The notes: a model not told the origin generated them from the sequence alone. A DNA stretch of 64,000 nucleotides from Chitinophaga sp. Cy-1792 (GCF_011752935.1 NZ_VWWO01000003.1:496001-560000), one strand, 5' to 3'. Shown: positions 7,266-16,729, numbered from the stretch's first letter. Program-made: numbers and translations.

Positions 7266-8084
7266 ATGACCATGAGATCCTTTCTGACACTAATACTCAC
7301 CTTTGTACTGCTGCAGGCCTGCCGTGCAGCGGAGGTAGATACGATCCGTATCCCTAGTGCCGCCATGCACCGCAGTTACAAGGCAGTGGTGATAACACCT
7401 AAAAATTACAAGACAGCCAACGAACGTTATCCGGTAGTGTACCTGCTGCACGGATGGAGTGGCAATTACGGCAACTGGATCAACAGTGTTCCGGCACTCC
7501 GGGAGATTGCGGATGACTATAACCTGATGATCGTATGCCCGGACGGGGCTTACAGCAGCTGGTATATTGATAGTCCGATCGATAGTACCATGAAGTTTGA
7601 AACCTATGTAGGGAAAGAGATCCCGGCGTATATAGATGCTCATTACCAGACGGTACCTACGCCGCAGGGCCGTGCTATTACCGGTCTGAGCATGGGCGGA
7701 CACGGCGCATTGTACCTCGCTATCCGTCACCGCGATGTTTTCGGCGCTGCCGGCAGTATGAGTGGTGGGGTAGATTTCAGGCCTTTCCCCAAGAACTGGA
7801 ATATTGCGGAAAGATTAGGCCCTCCGGGCGAAAACGGTGCTAACTGGACCGACTATACGGTAATTAAACAGGCGGAGAAACTTACTGATGGGAGTCTGCC
7901 GATTATTTTTGACTGTGGTACCGGTGATTTCTTTATCGATGTAAACAGGAATCTGCATCAATATCTCTTATCTAAAAATATCCCGCATGATTATACGGAG
8001 CGTCCGGGTAAGCATGACTGGAATTACTGGAGCAATGCGATACATTATCAAATGCTCTTCTTTCACCGTTATTTTCAACGATAA
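7266..8084 (+). CDS. Alpha/beta-hydrolase esterase (putative esterase family, PF00756-like)
   Basis: A protein of 272 residues with an N-terminal signal peptide (LTFVLLQACRA, possibly a lipoprotein at the cysteine). The fold signature VVYLLHGWSGNYGNW is followed by the nucleophile elbow GLSMGG with serine at residue 142. Asp221 and His250 (GKHDW) complete a plausible catalytic triad. Members of this family include acetyl-xylan and feruloyl esterases, S-formylglutathione hydrolase and mycolyltransferases. An exported copy near polysaccharide-uptake genes fits a carbohydrate esterase, but the acyl group is not known. A strong terminator follows. Confidence 0.88.
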   Translation: MTMRSFLTLILTFVLLQACRAAEVDTIRIPSAAMHRSYKAVVITPKNYKTANERYPVVYLLHGWSGNYGNWINSVPALREIADDYNLMIVCPDGAYSSWYIDSPIDSTMKFETYVGKEIPAYIDAHYQTVPTPQGRAITGLSMGGHGALYLAIRHRDVFGAAGSMSGGVDFRPFPKNWNIAERLGPPGENGANWTDYTVIKQAEKLTDGSLPIIFDCGTGDFFIDVNRNLHQYLLSKNIPHDYTERPGKHDWNYWSNAIHYQMLFFHRYFQR

Positions 8085-8094
8085 ACGAATTTAT

Positions 8095-8123
8095 AAACTC
8101 CCGCCGCAACCGGCGGGAGTTTT
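8095..8123 (+). terminator. Rho-independent terminator after the esterase
   Basis: ACTCCCGCCG pairs perfectly with CGGCGGGAGT around CAAC and is followed by TTTT. Confidence 0.88.
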
Positions 8124-8200
8124 GCTTTAAACAGGCTTGTTTTCCCCTTTTAGCGTCTTTTCTACACTTGTTGAATATTTTCTATATTTTTCTAGTACAC

Positions 8201-8230
8201 TTGTTTGTTGTGCCCCTTTCATTAATTTAG
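8201..8230 (+). promoter_or_regulatory. Bacteroidota-type promoter of the alginate-lyase-like gene
   Basis: TTG at 8201-8203, a 19-base spacer and TAATTTAG at 8223-8230 match the Bacteroidota primary sigma consensus TTG-N19-TAnnTTTG with one mismatch. Transcription would start near 8236, inside the adjacent palindrome. Confidence 0.65.
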
Positions 8231-8231
8231 T

Positions 8232-8256
8232 GCAAACGATTGCAGCAATCGTTTGC
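8232..8256. promoter_or_regulatory. Double palindromic operator overlapping the start of transcription
   Basis: GCAAACGATTGC (8232-8243), a single A, and GCAATCGTTTGC (8245-8256) form a perfect 25-base palindrome. Each 12-base half is itself a near-palindrome centred on CG, the form bound by LacI/PurR-type dimers. The site covers the predicted +1, so bound protein should repress the lyase-like gene at 8360. The same 12-1-12 geometry recurs at 42321-42345. Confidence 0.65.
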
Positions 8257-8359
8257 GGGGATTGGAAAAAGAGACAAAGCACTAAATAAAAATAATTCCA
8301 CGAAAAAAAAATAATTCCACGAACTCCAACCCACGTCAACATAAATTCAAAATTCCATT

Positions 8360-9523
8360 ATGAAAAAAACTGCTGTTTTTTATGGCCTCGCCATGTGCGC
8401 AATCGCCATTACTGCTTTCCTGTTTTCCTGCGGAAAAGAGGACCAGGCGAAAGAAAGTCTGGCCGGTAAAACCAAAGCTGCCGATGTCGCCGCAGCTACC
8501 ATTACTTCCTTCGTTCATCCGGGTGTGCTGAATACACAGGCCAGCCTTGACTATGTAGGCGGCCAGGTAAATGGTGGGGATGCAAACCGCACCGCTTATT
8601 ATCAGACGGTTATTGATTATGTAGATAGTCATCCTGTGCCTACTTCCTTCTATGCTACCGTAACAGTAGGTTCCAACGGTGCTACTTCTCCTTCAAAATC
8701 ACAGATCCGTAAAGATGCCGAACTCGCCTATGCGCTGGCATTGAGATGGGCTAAAACCGGTACACAGTCCTGGGCGGATAAATGTATCCAGGTACTGAAT
8801 GGCTGGTCATATACCTTCCAGAACTATGCGCTGCTGGATGCATCTACCAACCCATATCAGCCAGGACTCGAAGCTTCCTGGACGACCCCTTCCTTTGTGG
8901 CTGCCGCTGAAATCATGCGCTATTACAAAGTAAATGGTACCACTGGTTCAGGATGGTCTACTGCTGATATCAACCAGTTCCAGAACTATCTGAACAATGT
9001 GAAAAATAATTACATCAACAACATGCCGGTGTACAACAATAACTGGAATGCTTCCCAGGGTTATGCGAAAATGGCCATGGGTATCTTCCTGAACAGCACC
9101 ACTGTTTACCAGAACGGTTATGACCTGATTACTACCTATCTGCCTATTATCATTCAATCTAACGGTACTATCCCTGAGTACTGCGATCGCCAGGATTGTG
9201 TACACTACCAGTACTCCCTGACAGCTTTTGCATACGCCGCGCAACTGGCGTCTATCCAGGGTGATGGCAGCCTGTGGACTTTAAACAGCAGCCGCCTCAG
9301 CGCTGGTTATGACTATATGCGTGCTGCTTATGGCCAGACAACCAGTTGTACTTACTGCTCTACTTCCAGCCCTGTTTTCCCGGGAACAGAAGTAGCCTAT
9401 AATCACTACAAAACCAGTAATCTTGGCTACCTCAGAGGCTTACAGGCCCCGTTGAGCGTTCCTAATGATAATACCTTCCTGGGCTTCACTACTTATACCC
9501 ACTATAACGTAAGCAGCCTGTAA
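8360..9523 (+). CDS. Alginate-lyase superfamily lipoprotein, copy 1
   Basis: A protein of 387 residues. The N-terminus is a lipoprotein signal with the lipobox cysteine at residue 24 (FLFSC-GKE). The helical domain carries the motifs of the alginate lyase (PF05426) alpha/alpha-toroid group: KSQIRKDAELAYALALRWA, a NNNWNASQGYAKMAMGIF segment whose Asn, Trp and Ser surround the presumed active site, and CVHYQYSLTAFAYAAQLA with His and Tyr candidates for catalysis. Such enzymes cleave uronic-acid polymers by beta-elimination. Four cysteines (275, 280, 330, 333) form a conserved set shared with the next gene. It has its own promoter and double operator upstream and a terminator downstream. The true polysaccharide cannot be read from the sequence. 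Confidence 0.8.
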   Translation: MKKTAVFYGLAMCAIAITAFLFSCGKEDQAKESLAGKTKAADVAAATITSFVHPGVLNTQASLDYVGGQVNGGDANRTAYYQTVIDYVDSHPVPTSFYATVTVGSNGATSPSKSQIRKDAELAYALALRWAKTGTQSWADKCIQVLNGWSYTFQNYALLDASTNPYQPGLEASWTTPSFVAAAEIMRYYKVNGTTGSGWSTADINQFQNYLNNVKNNYINNMPVYNNNWNASQGYAKMAMGIFLNSTTVYQNGYDLITTYLPIIIQSNGTIPEYCDRQDCVHYQYSLTAFAYAAQLASIQGDGSLWTLNSSRLSAGYDYMRAAYGQTTSCTYCSTSSPVFPGTEVAYNHYKTSNLGYLRGLQAPLSVPNDNTFLGFTTYTHYNVSSL

Positions 9524-9562
9524 TAATCAGAGCAAATAATCAATAAAGGGAAGGAGCACTAC

Positions 9563-9603
9563 AAAGCGTCTTCAGAAGTATTACTTCTGAAGACGCTTTT
9601 TTT
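9563..9603 (+). terminator. Rho-independent terminator between the two lyase-like genes
   Basis: A long perfect stem with AAAGCGTCTTCAGAAGTA as its left arm, followed by a T-run. It separates the two paralogous genes into different transcripts. Confidence 0.9.
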
Positions 9604-9670
9604 AATTACTACCCGTTGTTCGTCTCTTTATATTATATTTATGGAATCGATTGCATTAATTTATAACAAG

Positions 9671-10783
9671 ATGAAGAAAATTGTTTTTTCAGTAATTACA
9701 ATGGCCGCCATGGCGGTTTCTCAGATGGCCGCCTGTAAAGATGCGGGTACATTTCCGGAGAAACCTAAAAAATTCGTACATCCGGCTGTGTTGAATACGA
9801 CCGCCAGCCTGGACTTAATCAGCAAACAGGTAGATAATGGCGATACTGCCAGGGCCAATGCCTATAAAAGGGTAGAAGAATTTATCAATAAAGTGGAATA
9901 CCCCACTTCGTTCTTTGAAACAGTGGTAGTGGGTTCTAACGGGGCTACCTCTCCATCTAAATCACAGATTAGAAAAGACGGAGAACTCGTATATGCCTTA
10001 GCGTTAGCATGGGCCAAAACCGGCAACGATGATTATGCGAAGAAAACGATTGGTATTCTTAACGGGTGGGCATATACGTTCAGAAATTACGACCTGCTCA
10101 ACGCCGCCACCAATAAGCGTCAGCCAGGACTCGAAGCCTGCTGGACCTCTCCCGGCTTTGTAGCAGCCGCAGAAATTATGCGCTACTACAAAGTGAAAGG
10201 AAAATCCGCCGGCTGGAAGCAGGCGGATATAGATCAGTTCTGCAATTATCTGCGTAATATCCTGGAAAATTATATCAATGTAATGCCAGTATACAATAAC
10301 AACTGGAACGCTTCCCAGGGATATGCTAAAATGGCCATGGGCGTGTTTATGGACAGCACCGCATTATACCAGGAAGGCTATAATACCATCAAACAGTTCA
10401 TGCCGGTTGTTATTGAGCCCAATGGCGATATACCGGAATACTGTAATCGTAAAGACTGTGTGCATTACCAGTATTCACTGACGGCATTCGCCTATTCGGC
10501 AGAACTGGCGCGGCTGCAGGGCGATAACAGCCTGTGGACATTCAACGATAATCTCCTCAGCAAAGGATATGACTATATGCGTAAGGCTTATGAAGACCAG
10601 GCCAGCTGTTCTTTCTGTACTGCCAATTCAAAGGTTTATCCAGGTGTGCCGGTGGCTACCAATTATTACAAATCGGCTAACCTGTATTTCCTGAACAGTT
10701 TACAGGCGCCTATAGGATGGCCTACGGATTATACTTTCCTGGGATTTACTTCCTATACGCATTTTAATATGGCGCAGCTATAA
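9671..10783 (+). CDS. Alginate-lyase superfamily lipoprotein, copy 2
   Basis: A protein of 370 residues and a close paralogue of the preceding gene, sharing the FVHPxVLNTxASLD start, GSNGATSPSKSQIRKD, NNNWNASQGYAKMAMG and CVHYQYSLTAFAY. The ATG at 9671 is preferred to one at 9641 because it gives a clean lipoprotein signal with lipobox cysteine at residue 22 (QMAAC). The 30 extra residue-coding bases fall in what looks like the promoter or leader. The cysteine pattern C-x4-C and C-x2-C is kept. It has no copy of the double operator found before copy 1, so the two genes may be regulated differently. It ends 3 bases from the convergent lipoprotein gene. Confidence 0.8.
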   Translation: MKKIVFSVITMAAMAVSQMAACKDAGTFPEKPKKFVHPAVLNTTASLDLISKQVDNGDTARANAYKRVEEFINKVEYPTSFFETVVVGSNGATSPSKSQIRKDGELVYALALAWAKTGNDDYAKKTIGILNGWAYTFRNYDLLNAATNKRQPGLEACWTSPGFVAAAEIMRYYKVKGKSAGWKQADIDQFCNYLRNILENYINVMPVYNNNWNASQGYAKMAMGVFMDSTALYQEGYNTIKQFMPVVIEPNGDIPEYCNRKDCVHYQYSLTAFAYSAELARLQGDNSLWTFNDNLLSKGYDYMRKAYEDQASCSFCTANSKVYPGVPVATNYYKSANLYFLNSLQAPIGWPTDYTFLGFTSYTHFNMAQL

Positions 10784-10786
10784 TCA

Positions 10787-11419
10787 TTACTTAATGCGGA
10801 GCAACTTGATAACAACGTAGTTGTTACTGCTCATGGTAGCGTTATAGCCTTGTATATTGACTATTCTGTTGGCAATATTCATATTGCCATCTATAATCAG
10901 TGTGTCGCCGGAGAATTTCCAGTGTTGTGCATAAACATCAGATAATCCGCTGGTATTAGCCGGAAGGTTGCCGGTACTGGTTGTGGTGATTGGTGCTGAA
11001 TAAATGGAATCTCCTTTGATTTGATAAGGAGCAACTACGCTCATTGGAGGCAGGGTTTGATGGAAGTCCATTGTAAAGGGTTCACCATCAGAAATGCCGT
11101 TTGTGAAGCTCTCGGCGGTAATTGGGCCAGTAACGGTATATCCTACATTGCTATAGGCAATACTCTTGTCATCAATTACATAGGTACCGGTAAAATTGCT
11201 GCCTGTGAAAACGAAGTCGTTTATAGCTCCGTCTGTTTCTGTACCTATTTTTACAGTGGTTTGGGAGTGGCCTTTCTGGTACGTATATACGATTTTATAG
11301 TTACCGATTATAGGAGAACTGCCTTTTGTATCTGGTTCTACAGACGATTCTTTGCCACAGGAAAACAGGAAGGTAGCGGCGAGTGCCACAGAAAGCACGC
11401 GTAAGTGATAGGTAAACAT
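10787..11419 (-). CDS. Lipoprotein of unknown function
   Basis: A protein of 210 residues with a lipoprotein signal (lipobox FLFSC, cysteine 21, then GKESS). The first 24 residues resemble those of the lyase-like copy 1 signal, but the remainder is a beta-rich chain (IIGNYKIVYTYQKG, FTGTYVIDDKSIAY, YQIKGDSIYSAPI, WKFSGDTLIIDG) like the lipocalin-type lipoproteins common in Bacteroidota. On the minus strand TATTTTTG (plus coordinates 11434-11441) is a fitting -7 box, giving a leader of about ten bases. It converges on the second lyase-like gene with only 3 bases between the stops. Confidence 0.7.
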   Translation of the reverse strand: MFTYHLRVLSVALAATFLFSCGKESSVEPDTKGSSPIIGNYKIVYTYQKGHSQTTVKIGTETDGAINDFVFTGSNFTGTYVIDDKSIAYSNVGYTVTGPITAESFTNGISDGEPFTMDFHQTLPPMSVVAPYQIKGDSIYSAPITTTSTGNLPANTSGLSDVYAQHWKFSGDTLIIDGNMNIANRIVNIQGYNATMSSNNYVVIKLLRIK

Positions 11420-11533
11420 AGGTATATTTTTTGCAAAAATATATTATGTGTATGAGATTATTTCTATTAGCGAAAGGAATCTTGCTTTAACTTATCTACT
11501 GTATAATCATCTGCCCGAAGGGCGATATAATTA

Positions 11534-11568
11534 TAAAACAGAACGGTCTCCAGTAAATGGAGACCGTT
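11534..11568 (-). terminator. Probable terminator of the first minus-strand SusC/SusD unit
   Basis: AACGGTCTCCA and TGGAGACCGTT are exact complements around a five-base loop. Read on the minus strand, the stem is followed by CTGTTTTA. It lies downstream of the SusD gene ending at 11715. Confidence 0.6.
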
Positions 11569-11714
11569 GTTGTAATTGCTAAATATGTCCTAGTTATAAT
11601 GAAAGTTTTGTTGCAAAGGCTTAGAAAAAGAAGCCGTAGGTAAGAATACGAACGGCCTTTAACATCTTGTATGTGACCTATGTAAATAATCGTTAAGCGA
11701 TTGCCAAAGAAATA

Positions 11715-13277
11715 TTATTGTTTATCCCACCAAACGCGGGTATTGAACTCATTTACGCCTTGTGCACTTATTGCTGCCTGATAGTTGGTAGCGTTTGCAC
11801 TGGCTTCTGTTGTCGGGTACAGCATCCTTCTTGGGATTATTCCACCGTTGTTATCACCAGGATAAATTACTGGTGTTAATTTTGGATAATCCGATCTCCT
11901 CCAGTTGCTGAATACCTCATACCAATCCAGGAACCCTGCTACCCAGTATTGGGTGTTGATTTGTTCATACGCTGTGGCAGCAGTATACGGGTGGTTAGTG
12001 AGGTAGGTAGCGATGTCTCCGGCATTGATGGTGGCAGCGGCATCATATTGTGCCAGTTGCTGCATGGATGCGGTAACACCGTTGTTATAGTGGGTAGCAG
12101 CATCACCGTTTACGCTCCAGCCACGTTGCGCAGCTTCAGCAAGCAGTAATTCTGTCTGACCATAAGTAACCAGCGTAGTGATACCATCCAGTTTGGCGAA
12201 GATATCTTTACGTAAGGTGGAGTAGTTAGCGATGGTATCTTTAAAGCCTGGGGCATGATGCACGTCATTAGGTGTAGTAGCACCGTTTTCATCATAACCG
12301 TTTGGTAAACCTACCTGTTTGGAAGGTGTTTTATCACCGGTCAGATTGATCTGTGCATAGTATTGCAGACGTGGATCGCCATTGTTTTTCAGGTAGTCAA
12401 CGAATGTTTTGCTCAGGTAAACGTTACCTTTTGCAACTGCATCCCACTCACCACCGAGGATGTTACTGTTTCTGTTTACAGTAGCACGGCCGCCGGAACC
12501 TGCATGTGAAATGAGGGCATTATCTGCGTTGCTGGCGAAAGTACCGCCAAGAGCTGCTTTTTCTACCCATGTTTTTGCAGTGGCAGGGTCAACTTTTGTC
12601 AGACGCATTCCCAGACGCACCATCAGGCTATACGCCATTTTCTTCCATTTATCGGTATCTCCCTGGAAGATCAGGTCGCCGGCACCAACTTTATCTTTGG
12701 TTTTATCCAACGCTTTGGCAGCAGCATCCAGTTCCTGTAACATGGCAACATAAATATCCTGCTGTGCATCGTATTTAGGCGTGATAATACCGTTGGTATA
12801 ACCTTGTCCGGCCTGACTGAACGGCACCATGCCATACAGGTCTGTTAAGCGGTGGTAGATCAGTACACGGGTAATACGGCCAATCTGGTACAGGTTATTA
12901 TAGTTATCTTTTCCTTTAGTCTGGTGCAATAAATCTTCAATATACTTCACCTGAGAAGGATAACCCATGTCGAAATATGCCTGAGAGAATCCCTGGTTTT
13001 TTCCATAATGGTCTCCGGAATACCAACCTACAGTAGAAGACAGCTGTTGCATCATCAAACTCAGGTAGATGATATTGGTACGCCATGTTTCGTAGCTGAA
13101 ATCGTCGTTACCAGTATATTCCAGTTGTGCTCTTGTCAGGGAGTATACCGGAATGGTAGTGGTTTCAGTAGCGCTGTTTTTATCGGTATTTATATCCTCG
13201 AACTTTTTTGTACAGGATGACAGGAACGTCAGCGCTGGTATGGCGAGGAGTAAGCTATATTTTTTGATTGCTTTCAT
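11715..13277 (-). CDS. SusD/RagB-family surface lipoprotein (SusD-like_2 type), pair 1
   Basis: A protein of 520 residues with a lipobox cysteine at residue 22 followed by TKKFEDIN. SusD proteins sit on the cell surface over a SusC channel and bind the ligand. Family markers include YQIGRITRVLIYHRLTDLYGMVPFSQA (a helix of the TPR-like scaffold), WKKMAYSLMVRLGMRLTKVDP, the VNRNSN region and the C-terminal RVWWDKQ. It lies 34 bases after its SusC partner. Its closest relative in the window appears to be the SusD at 34429, judged from shared segments around the N-terminal ExWRxNxIY and the YxxPSQ/WKKLAYSLM motifs. The ligand is unknown. Confidence 0.9.
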   Translation of the reverse strand: MKAIKKYSLLLAIPALTFLSSCTKKFEDINTDKNSATETTTIPVYSLTRAQLEYTGNDDFSYETWRTNIIYLSLMMQQLSSTVGWYSGDHYGKNQGFSQAYFDMGYPSQVKYIEDLLHQTKGKDNYNNLYQIGRITRVLIYHRLTDLYGMVPFSQAGQGYTNGIITPKYDAQQDIYVAMLQELDAAAKALDKTKDKVGAGDLIFQGDTDKWKKMAYSLMVRLGMRLTKVDPATAKTWVEKAALGGTFASNADNALISHAGSGGRATVNRNSNILGGEWDAVAKGNVYLSKTFVDYLKNNGDPRLQYYAQINLTGDKTPSKQVGLPNGYDENGATTPNDVHHAPGFKDTIANYSTLRKDIFAKLDGITTLVTYGQTELLLAEAAQRGWSVNGDAATHYNNGVTASMQQLAQYDAAATINAGDIATYLTNHPYTAATAYEQINTQYWVAGFLDWYEVFSNWRRSDYPKLTPVIYPGDNNGGIIPRRMLYPTTEASANATNYQAAISAQGVNEFNTRVWWDKQ

Positions 13278-13311
13278 ATGACTGTTTTTTGAGCTTCGCG
13301 CAGTGACTTAA

Positions 13312-16300
13312 TTAAAATTTCACGTTCAGGTTCAAGCCGTAAGATGAAGTGGTTGGTACACCTGCATATTCCAGACCTTGGCCACTGGCATTGTTATAAG
13401 AAGACTCAGGGTCGATGTTTGGTGTATGTTTAGAAATATAGAAGAGATTTCTACCCACCAGCGACAGACTCAGGCCAGAGATTTTATTGTTGAATGCACT
13501 TGCCGGGAAGTTGTAAGTGAGACTAACACTACGGAATTTGATGAAGTCTGATTTGTATACCTGTAAAGCAGAGATACCAGACAGTGCACCATAGTAGTTT
13601 TGCGCAGTAACGGTATTGGTAACTTTGTTGCCGTTAGGATCAATACCAGTAACTTTTACACCACCTTCACGACCAGGCAGCGTTTCTTTGCTCAACCCCA
13701 TTGCGTATGCATTAGCATTGGTACCTGAGTACATATAACCACCGCTTTTGAAGTCGATCAGGAAAGCCAGACCAAATCTTTTGTAGTTGAATTCGTTGTT
13801 CCATCCACCGATGTTTGGTGCAATAGCAGATCCCATATATTTAACCGGACCTGGCGTTGGAACACCACTTGCATTGAGCAGGAGATTACCCTGGTTGTCG
13901 CGTGCATAATCGAATGCAGCGATCTGGAATGCGGACATACCTACAACATGTTTACTGAAAGCATTACCCGTTCTGGATGCGTCCATCTGCATATCAGTCA
14001 GACCATCTGTCAGCTGCATTACAGTATTCTGGTTATGGGTGTAGTTGAAAGAGGTAGTCCAGCTGAAGGTGCTCAATTTAACCGGTGTAACGGATACGAG
14101 TAACTCGATACCTTTGTTCTGGATTTCACCAAAGTTCACGATTTTGGTAGCAAAGCCGGAAGTAGAAGATACTGTACTTGCTACGATATCGTTTTTAGTA
14201 GTTCTTTTATACCATGCGAAGTCTACACTCAGTCTGTTTTTGAAGAAAGCTAACTGTGTACCTGCTTCAATTTCAGTTCCCTGTAATGGTTTCAGTTCCT
14301 TGTTAGCGATTTCTGTAGGCATGTTACCAATAGTCTGGCCATTGATAGCAGCACCAGCAAGTGTAGAATAATACAGCTGTGTTTTGAATGCTTCCGCATC
14401 GCCACCCACCTGAGAAACACCTGCACGGATTTTAGCAAGCGTTAACCAGTCTGTTCTGAGGTTTTCAGACAGCAGGTAAGAGATACTTGCAGAAGGGTAG
14501 TTATAAGAGTTATTTCCTTTAGGCAGTGTGCTGGACCAGTCGTTACGATCGGTCAGGTTCAGGAACAACATGTTTTTATAGCCAACTTCCGCAGAACCGA
14601 ATACAGAGTGTATTTCTTTTGTAGGCTCAGAGAGGTTAGGAGATACAGCAGAACCGGTACCTGGGTTATAAACGTTTTTATAAGCCAGACCGTCAGCGTT
14701 CATCGTGAGGTCGGATCTGTCCTGACGCATGAAGTTACCACCAGCGGTTACATTCAGGGAGATATTACCTAATTTTTTATTGGCAGTGATGCTACCTTCA
14801 GCGTTCAATTCATTGAAGGTGCTGGTTTGCTGGCCAACGAGTTTACCACTGTGTTTGAAAGCGATACCATAAGGCCAGATGCTTTGCGCAGTAAACGTAT
14901 AGTAGTCATTGCTCAGACGGCCTTGTACTGATAACCAGTCCAGTGCCTGGTATTTCAGGCTGGCAGTACCCGTAACCCTGTTCCTGGTGGTCAGGTTGGT
15001 CGCTTTTGCAGCTGCGAAATAAGGGTTGGTATTGTATTGGTTACTGTTGAATTCAGTTTCAAAACCTGATGCAGGGTCCCATCCTGGCGCGAGTGCTTTT
15101 GCAGGCACGTTGTTAGGGAGGAACATGATAGCGAAGTTACCGTTTGCAGGTGCATCGGATACGTTGGAACGGTTAGCGCGTTCTTTTGTATACATGATGC
15201 TGGCGCTACCAGACCATTTGTCGCTCAGTTTGAATCCGAGGTCCAGGGAGGCGTTATTACGTTTGTAATAAGAACCAGGATAAACACCCAGGTTTCTCAG
15301 GTCACCTAAAGACAGGCGGAAAGTGGTATTCTCGTTACCACCGGACATTGCAACCGTATTGGTAACAGTAGAACCAGTACGGTAGAAATCTTTCAGGTGA
15401 TTTTTGCTGTTGTTGCTGTAAGGAACAGAAGTACCGTTGAAGATAGGTGTTGCTGAACCATCCAGTTTGGCACCCCATGAGAGCAGACCTGTTGCCATGG
15501 CACCACCGGCATCAGTAGGTTTGACACCTAAAGTACCCTGACCATAGTCGGTCTGGAAATCGCGGAAGTCATGGATTTTATCAACAGTATAGTTGCTGTT
15601 TACTTCAATGCCGAGGCCTTTTCTTAATTTACCTGATTTGGTGGTAATAAGAATTACACCACCTAATGCACGGGAGCCGTACAAAGCAGCAGCGGCGCCA
15701 CCTTTCAGTACAGTCATATCCTCGATATCATCCGGGTTGATGTTGGAGATACCATCACCCATATCCGCACCACCATAAGTACCAGGGTTACCCATGTTGA
15801 GGTTGGCATATGGTACACCGTTTACAACATATAATGGCTGGATGTTTCCCTGTAAGGAGGCCACACCACGAATGTTTACGCGGCTGGAACCACCAGGGCC
15901 GGTAGCAGGAGCAGTACTGTTCACACCAGCCACTTTACCAACGAGTGCATTTGCCACGTTGATTTCACGCGCCTGAGTGAAGTCAGATCCTTTTACTTTT
16001 GTCATCGCATAACCGATGGCTTTTTCATCTCTTTTAATACCCAATGCGGTTACTACCAGTTCATTGAGGCCGGTAGCACCTTCCAGGAGGCTAACAGATA
16101 CATCGTCGCTGCTACCTACAGTAATTTCCTGTGCGGCAAAACCAACAAAGCGGAATACTAAAACATCTCCTGCTTTTGCAGCCAGTTTATAGTGACCGGA
16201 AGCATCGGTCTGGGTGCCTTTTGCACTGCCTTTAATCATAACGGTAACACCTGGGAGGGGCGTGCCTTTGGCGTCTTTAACGGTACCATGAACATCCTTC

Positions 16301-16437
16301 TGCTGGAAGTTGGCGTGCAGTGCTGTGGAGTTGGCCACCTTTTCAGCCGCTGCAGCAAAAGTATTCTCCGTAACCATGGTGCTGATTGCAAGCCCGGCTA
16401 CAGCGCATACTTTCATGAGGCGTAAGTTTTTTTTCAT
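13312..16437 (-). CDS. SusC/RagA-family TonB-dependent outer-membrane receptor, pair 1
   Basis: A protein of 1041 residues. Signal peptide to about residue 30. A carboxypeptidase-D-regulatory-like beta-sandwich at 49-120 (VHGTVKDAKGTPLPGV). The linker LNELVVTALGIKR at 124-136 leads into the plug, which includes NPDDIED at 234-240 and LYGSRALGGVILITTKSG. A long beta-barrel ends in SYGLNLNVKF with a terminal phenylalanine. There is no STN domain, so it should not signal through an anti-sigma factor. With its SusD it imports a nutrient using TonB energy. It most resembles the SusC at 31301 (shared LSWGAKLDGS, GGNEN, ERANRSNVSDAP-like segments). A conserved element lies about 200 bases upstream of its start. 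Confidence 0.93.
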   Translation of the reverse strand: MKKNLRLMKVCAVAGLAISTMVTENTFAAAAEKVANSTALHANFQQKDVHGTVKDAKGTPLPGVTVMIKGSAKGTQTDASGHYKLAAKAGDVLVFRFVGFAAQEITVGSSDDVSVSLLEGATGLNELVVTALGIKRDEKAIGYAMTKVKGSDFTQAREINVANALVGKVAGVNSTAPATGPGGSSRVNIRGVASLQGNIQPLYVVNGVPYANLNMGNPGTYGGADMGDGISNINPDDIEDMTVLKGGAAAALYGSRALGGVILITTKSGKLRKGLGIEVNSNYTVDKIHDFRDFQTDYGQGTLGVKPTDAGGAMATGLLSWGAKLDGSATPIFNGTSVPYSNNSKNHLKDFYRTGSTVTNTVAMSGGNENTTFRLSLGDLRNLGVYPGSYYKRNNASLDLGFKLSDKWSGSASIMYTKERANRSNVSDAPANGNFAIMFLPNNVPAKALAPGWDPASGFETEFNSNQYNTNPYFAAAKATNLTTRNRVTGTASLKYQALDWLSVQGRLSNDYYTFTAQSIWPYGIAFKHSGKLVGQQTSTFNELNAEGSITANKKLGNISLNVTAGGNFMRQDRSDLTMNADGLAYKNVYNPGTGSAVSPNLSEPTKEIHSVFGSAEVGYKNMLFLNLTDRNDWSSTLPKGNNSYNYPSASISYLLSENLRTDWLTLAKIRAGVSQVGGDAEAFKTQLYYSTLAGAAINGQTIGNMPTEIANKELKPLQGTEIEAGTQLAFFKNRLSVDFAWYKRTTKNDIVASTVSSTSGFATKIVNFGEIQNKGIELLVSVTPVKLSTFSWTTSFNYTHNQNTVMQLTDGLTDMQMDASRTGNAFSKHVVGMSAFQIAAFDYARDNQGNLLLNASGVPTPGPVKYMGSAIAPNIGGWNNEFNYKRFGLAFLIDFKSGGYMYSGTNANAYAMGLSKETLPGREGGVKVTGIDPNGNKVTNTVTAQNYYGALSGISALQVYKSDFIKFRSVSLTYNFPASAFNNKISGLSLSLVGRNLFYISKHTPNIDPESSYNNASGQGLEYAGVPTTSSYGLNLNVKF

Positions 16438-16628
16438 ACTTGCCTAATTTTGATTTGGTTTGATAAATGTTTATTTAAACCCGGAGTTCAAGTGAACCGA
16501 TTATTACGAGTAGTAGTGAATATTTACAGGTCAAGGGACACCAGGTAGTATTATTTATAATTTTCGTATAGTCGTTACAGTTAATTTTATTTGGATCGCT
16601 CTTAAGTAGTCGGGGCATTATGCAATAA

Positions 16629-16670
16629 GTACCATCCGGATATTAAAAAATTGCAAATTTTTTTTGCAAA
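16629..16670 (-). promoter_or_regulatory. Conserved upstream element, copy A (ATCCGGAT plus GCAAA palindrome)
   Basis: GTACCATCCGGAT (16629-16641) is followed by an A-run and by TTGCAAA...TTTGCAA (16651-16669). The same order, GGTACTATCCGGAT then an A-run then TGCAAAAAAAAATTGCA, occurs upstream of the next SusC gene at 21878-21919. It lies about 200 bases before the SusC start at 16437. Confidence 0.5.
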
Positions 16671-16729
16671 ATTTTTGAAGTGTAAGATGTACGCATTTGT
16701 TTTTGATTACATGAATTGTTTTTTCTGCT

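Noticed and set aside
8127..8342. Minus-strand open frame of 71 codons before the first lyase-like gene
   Set aside because: It covers the promoter and double operator on the opposite strand and shows no coding character.
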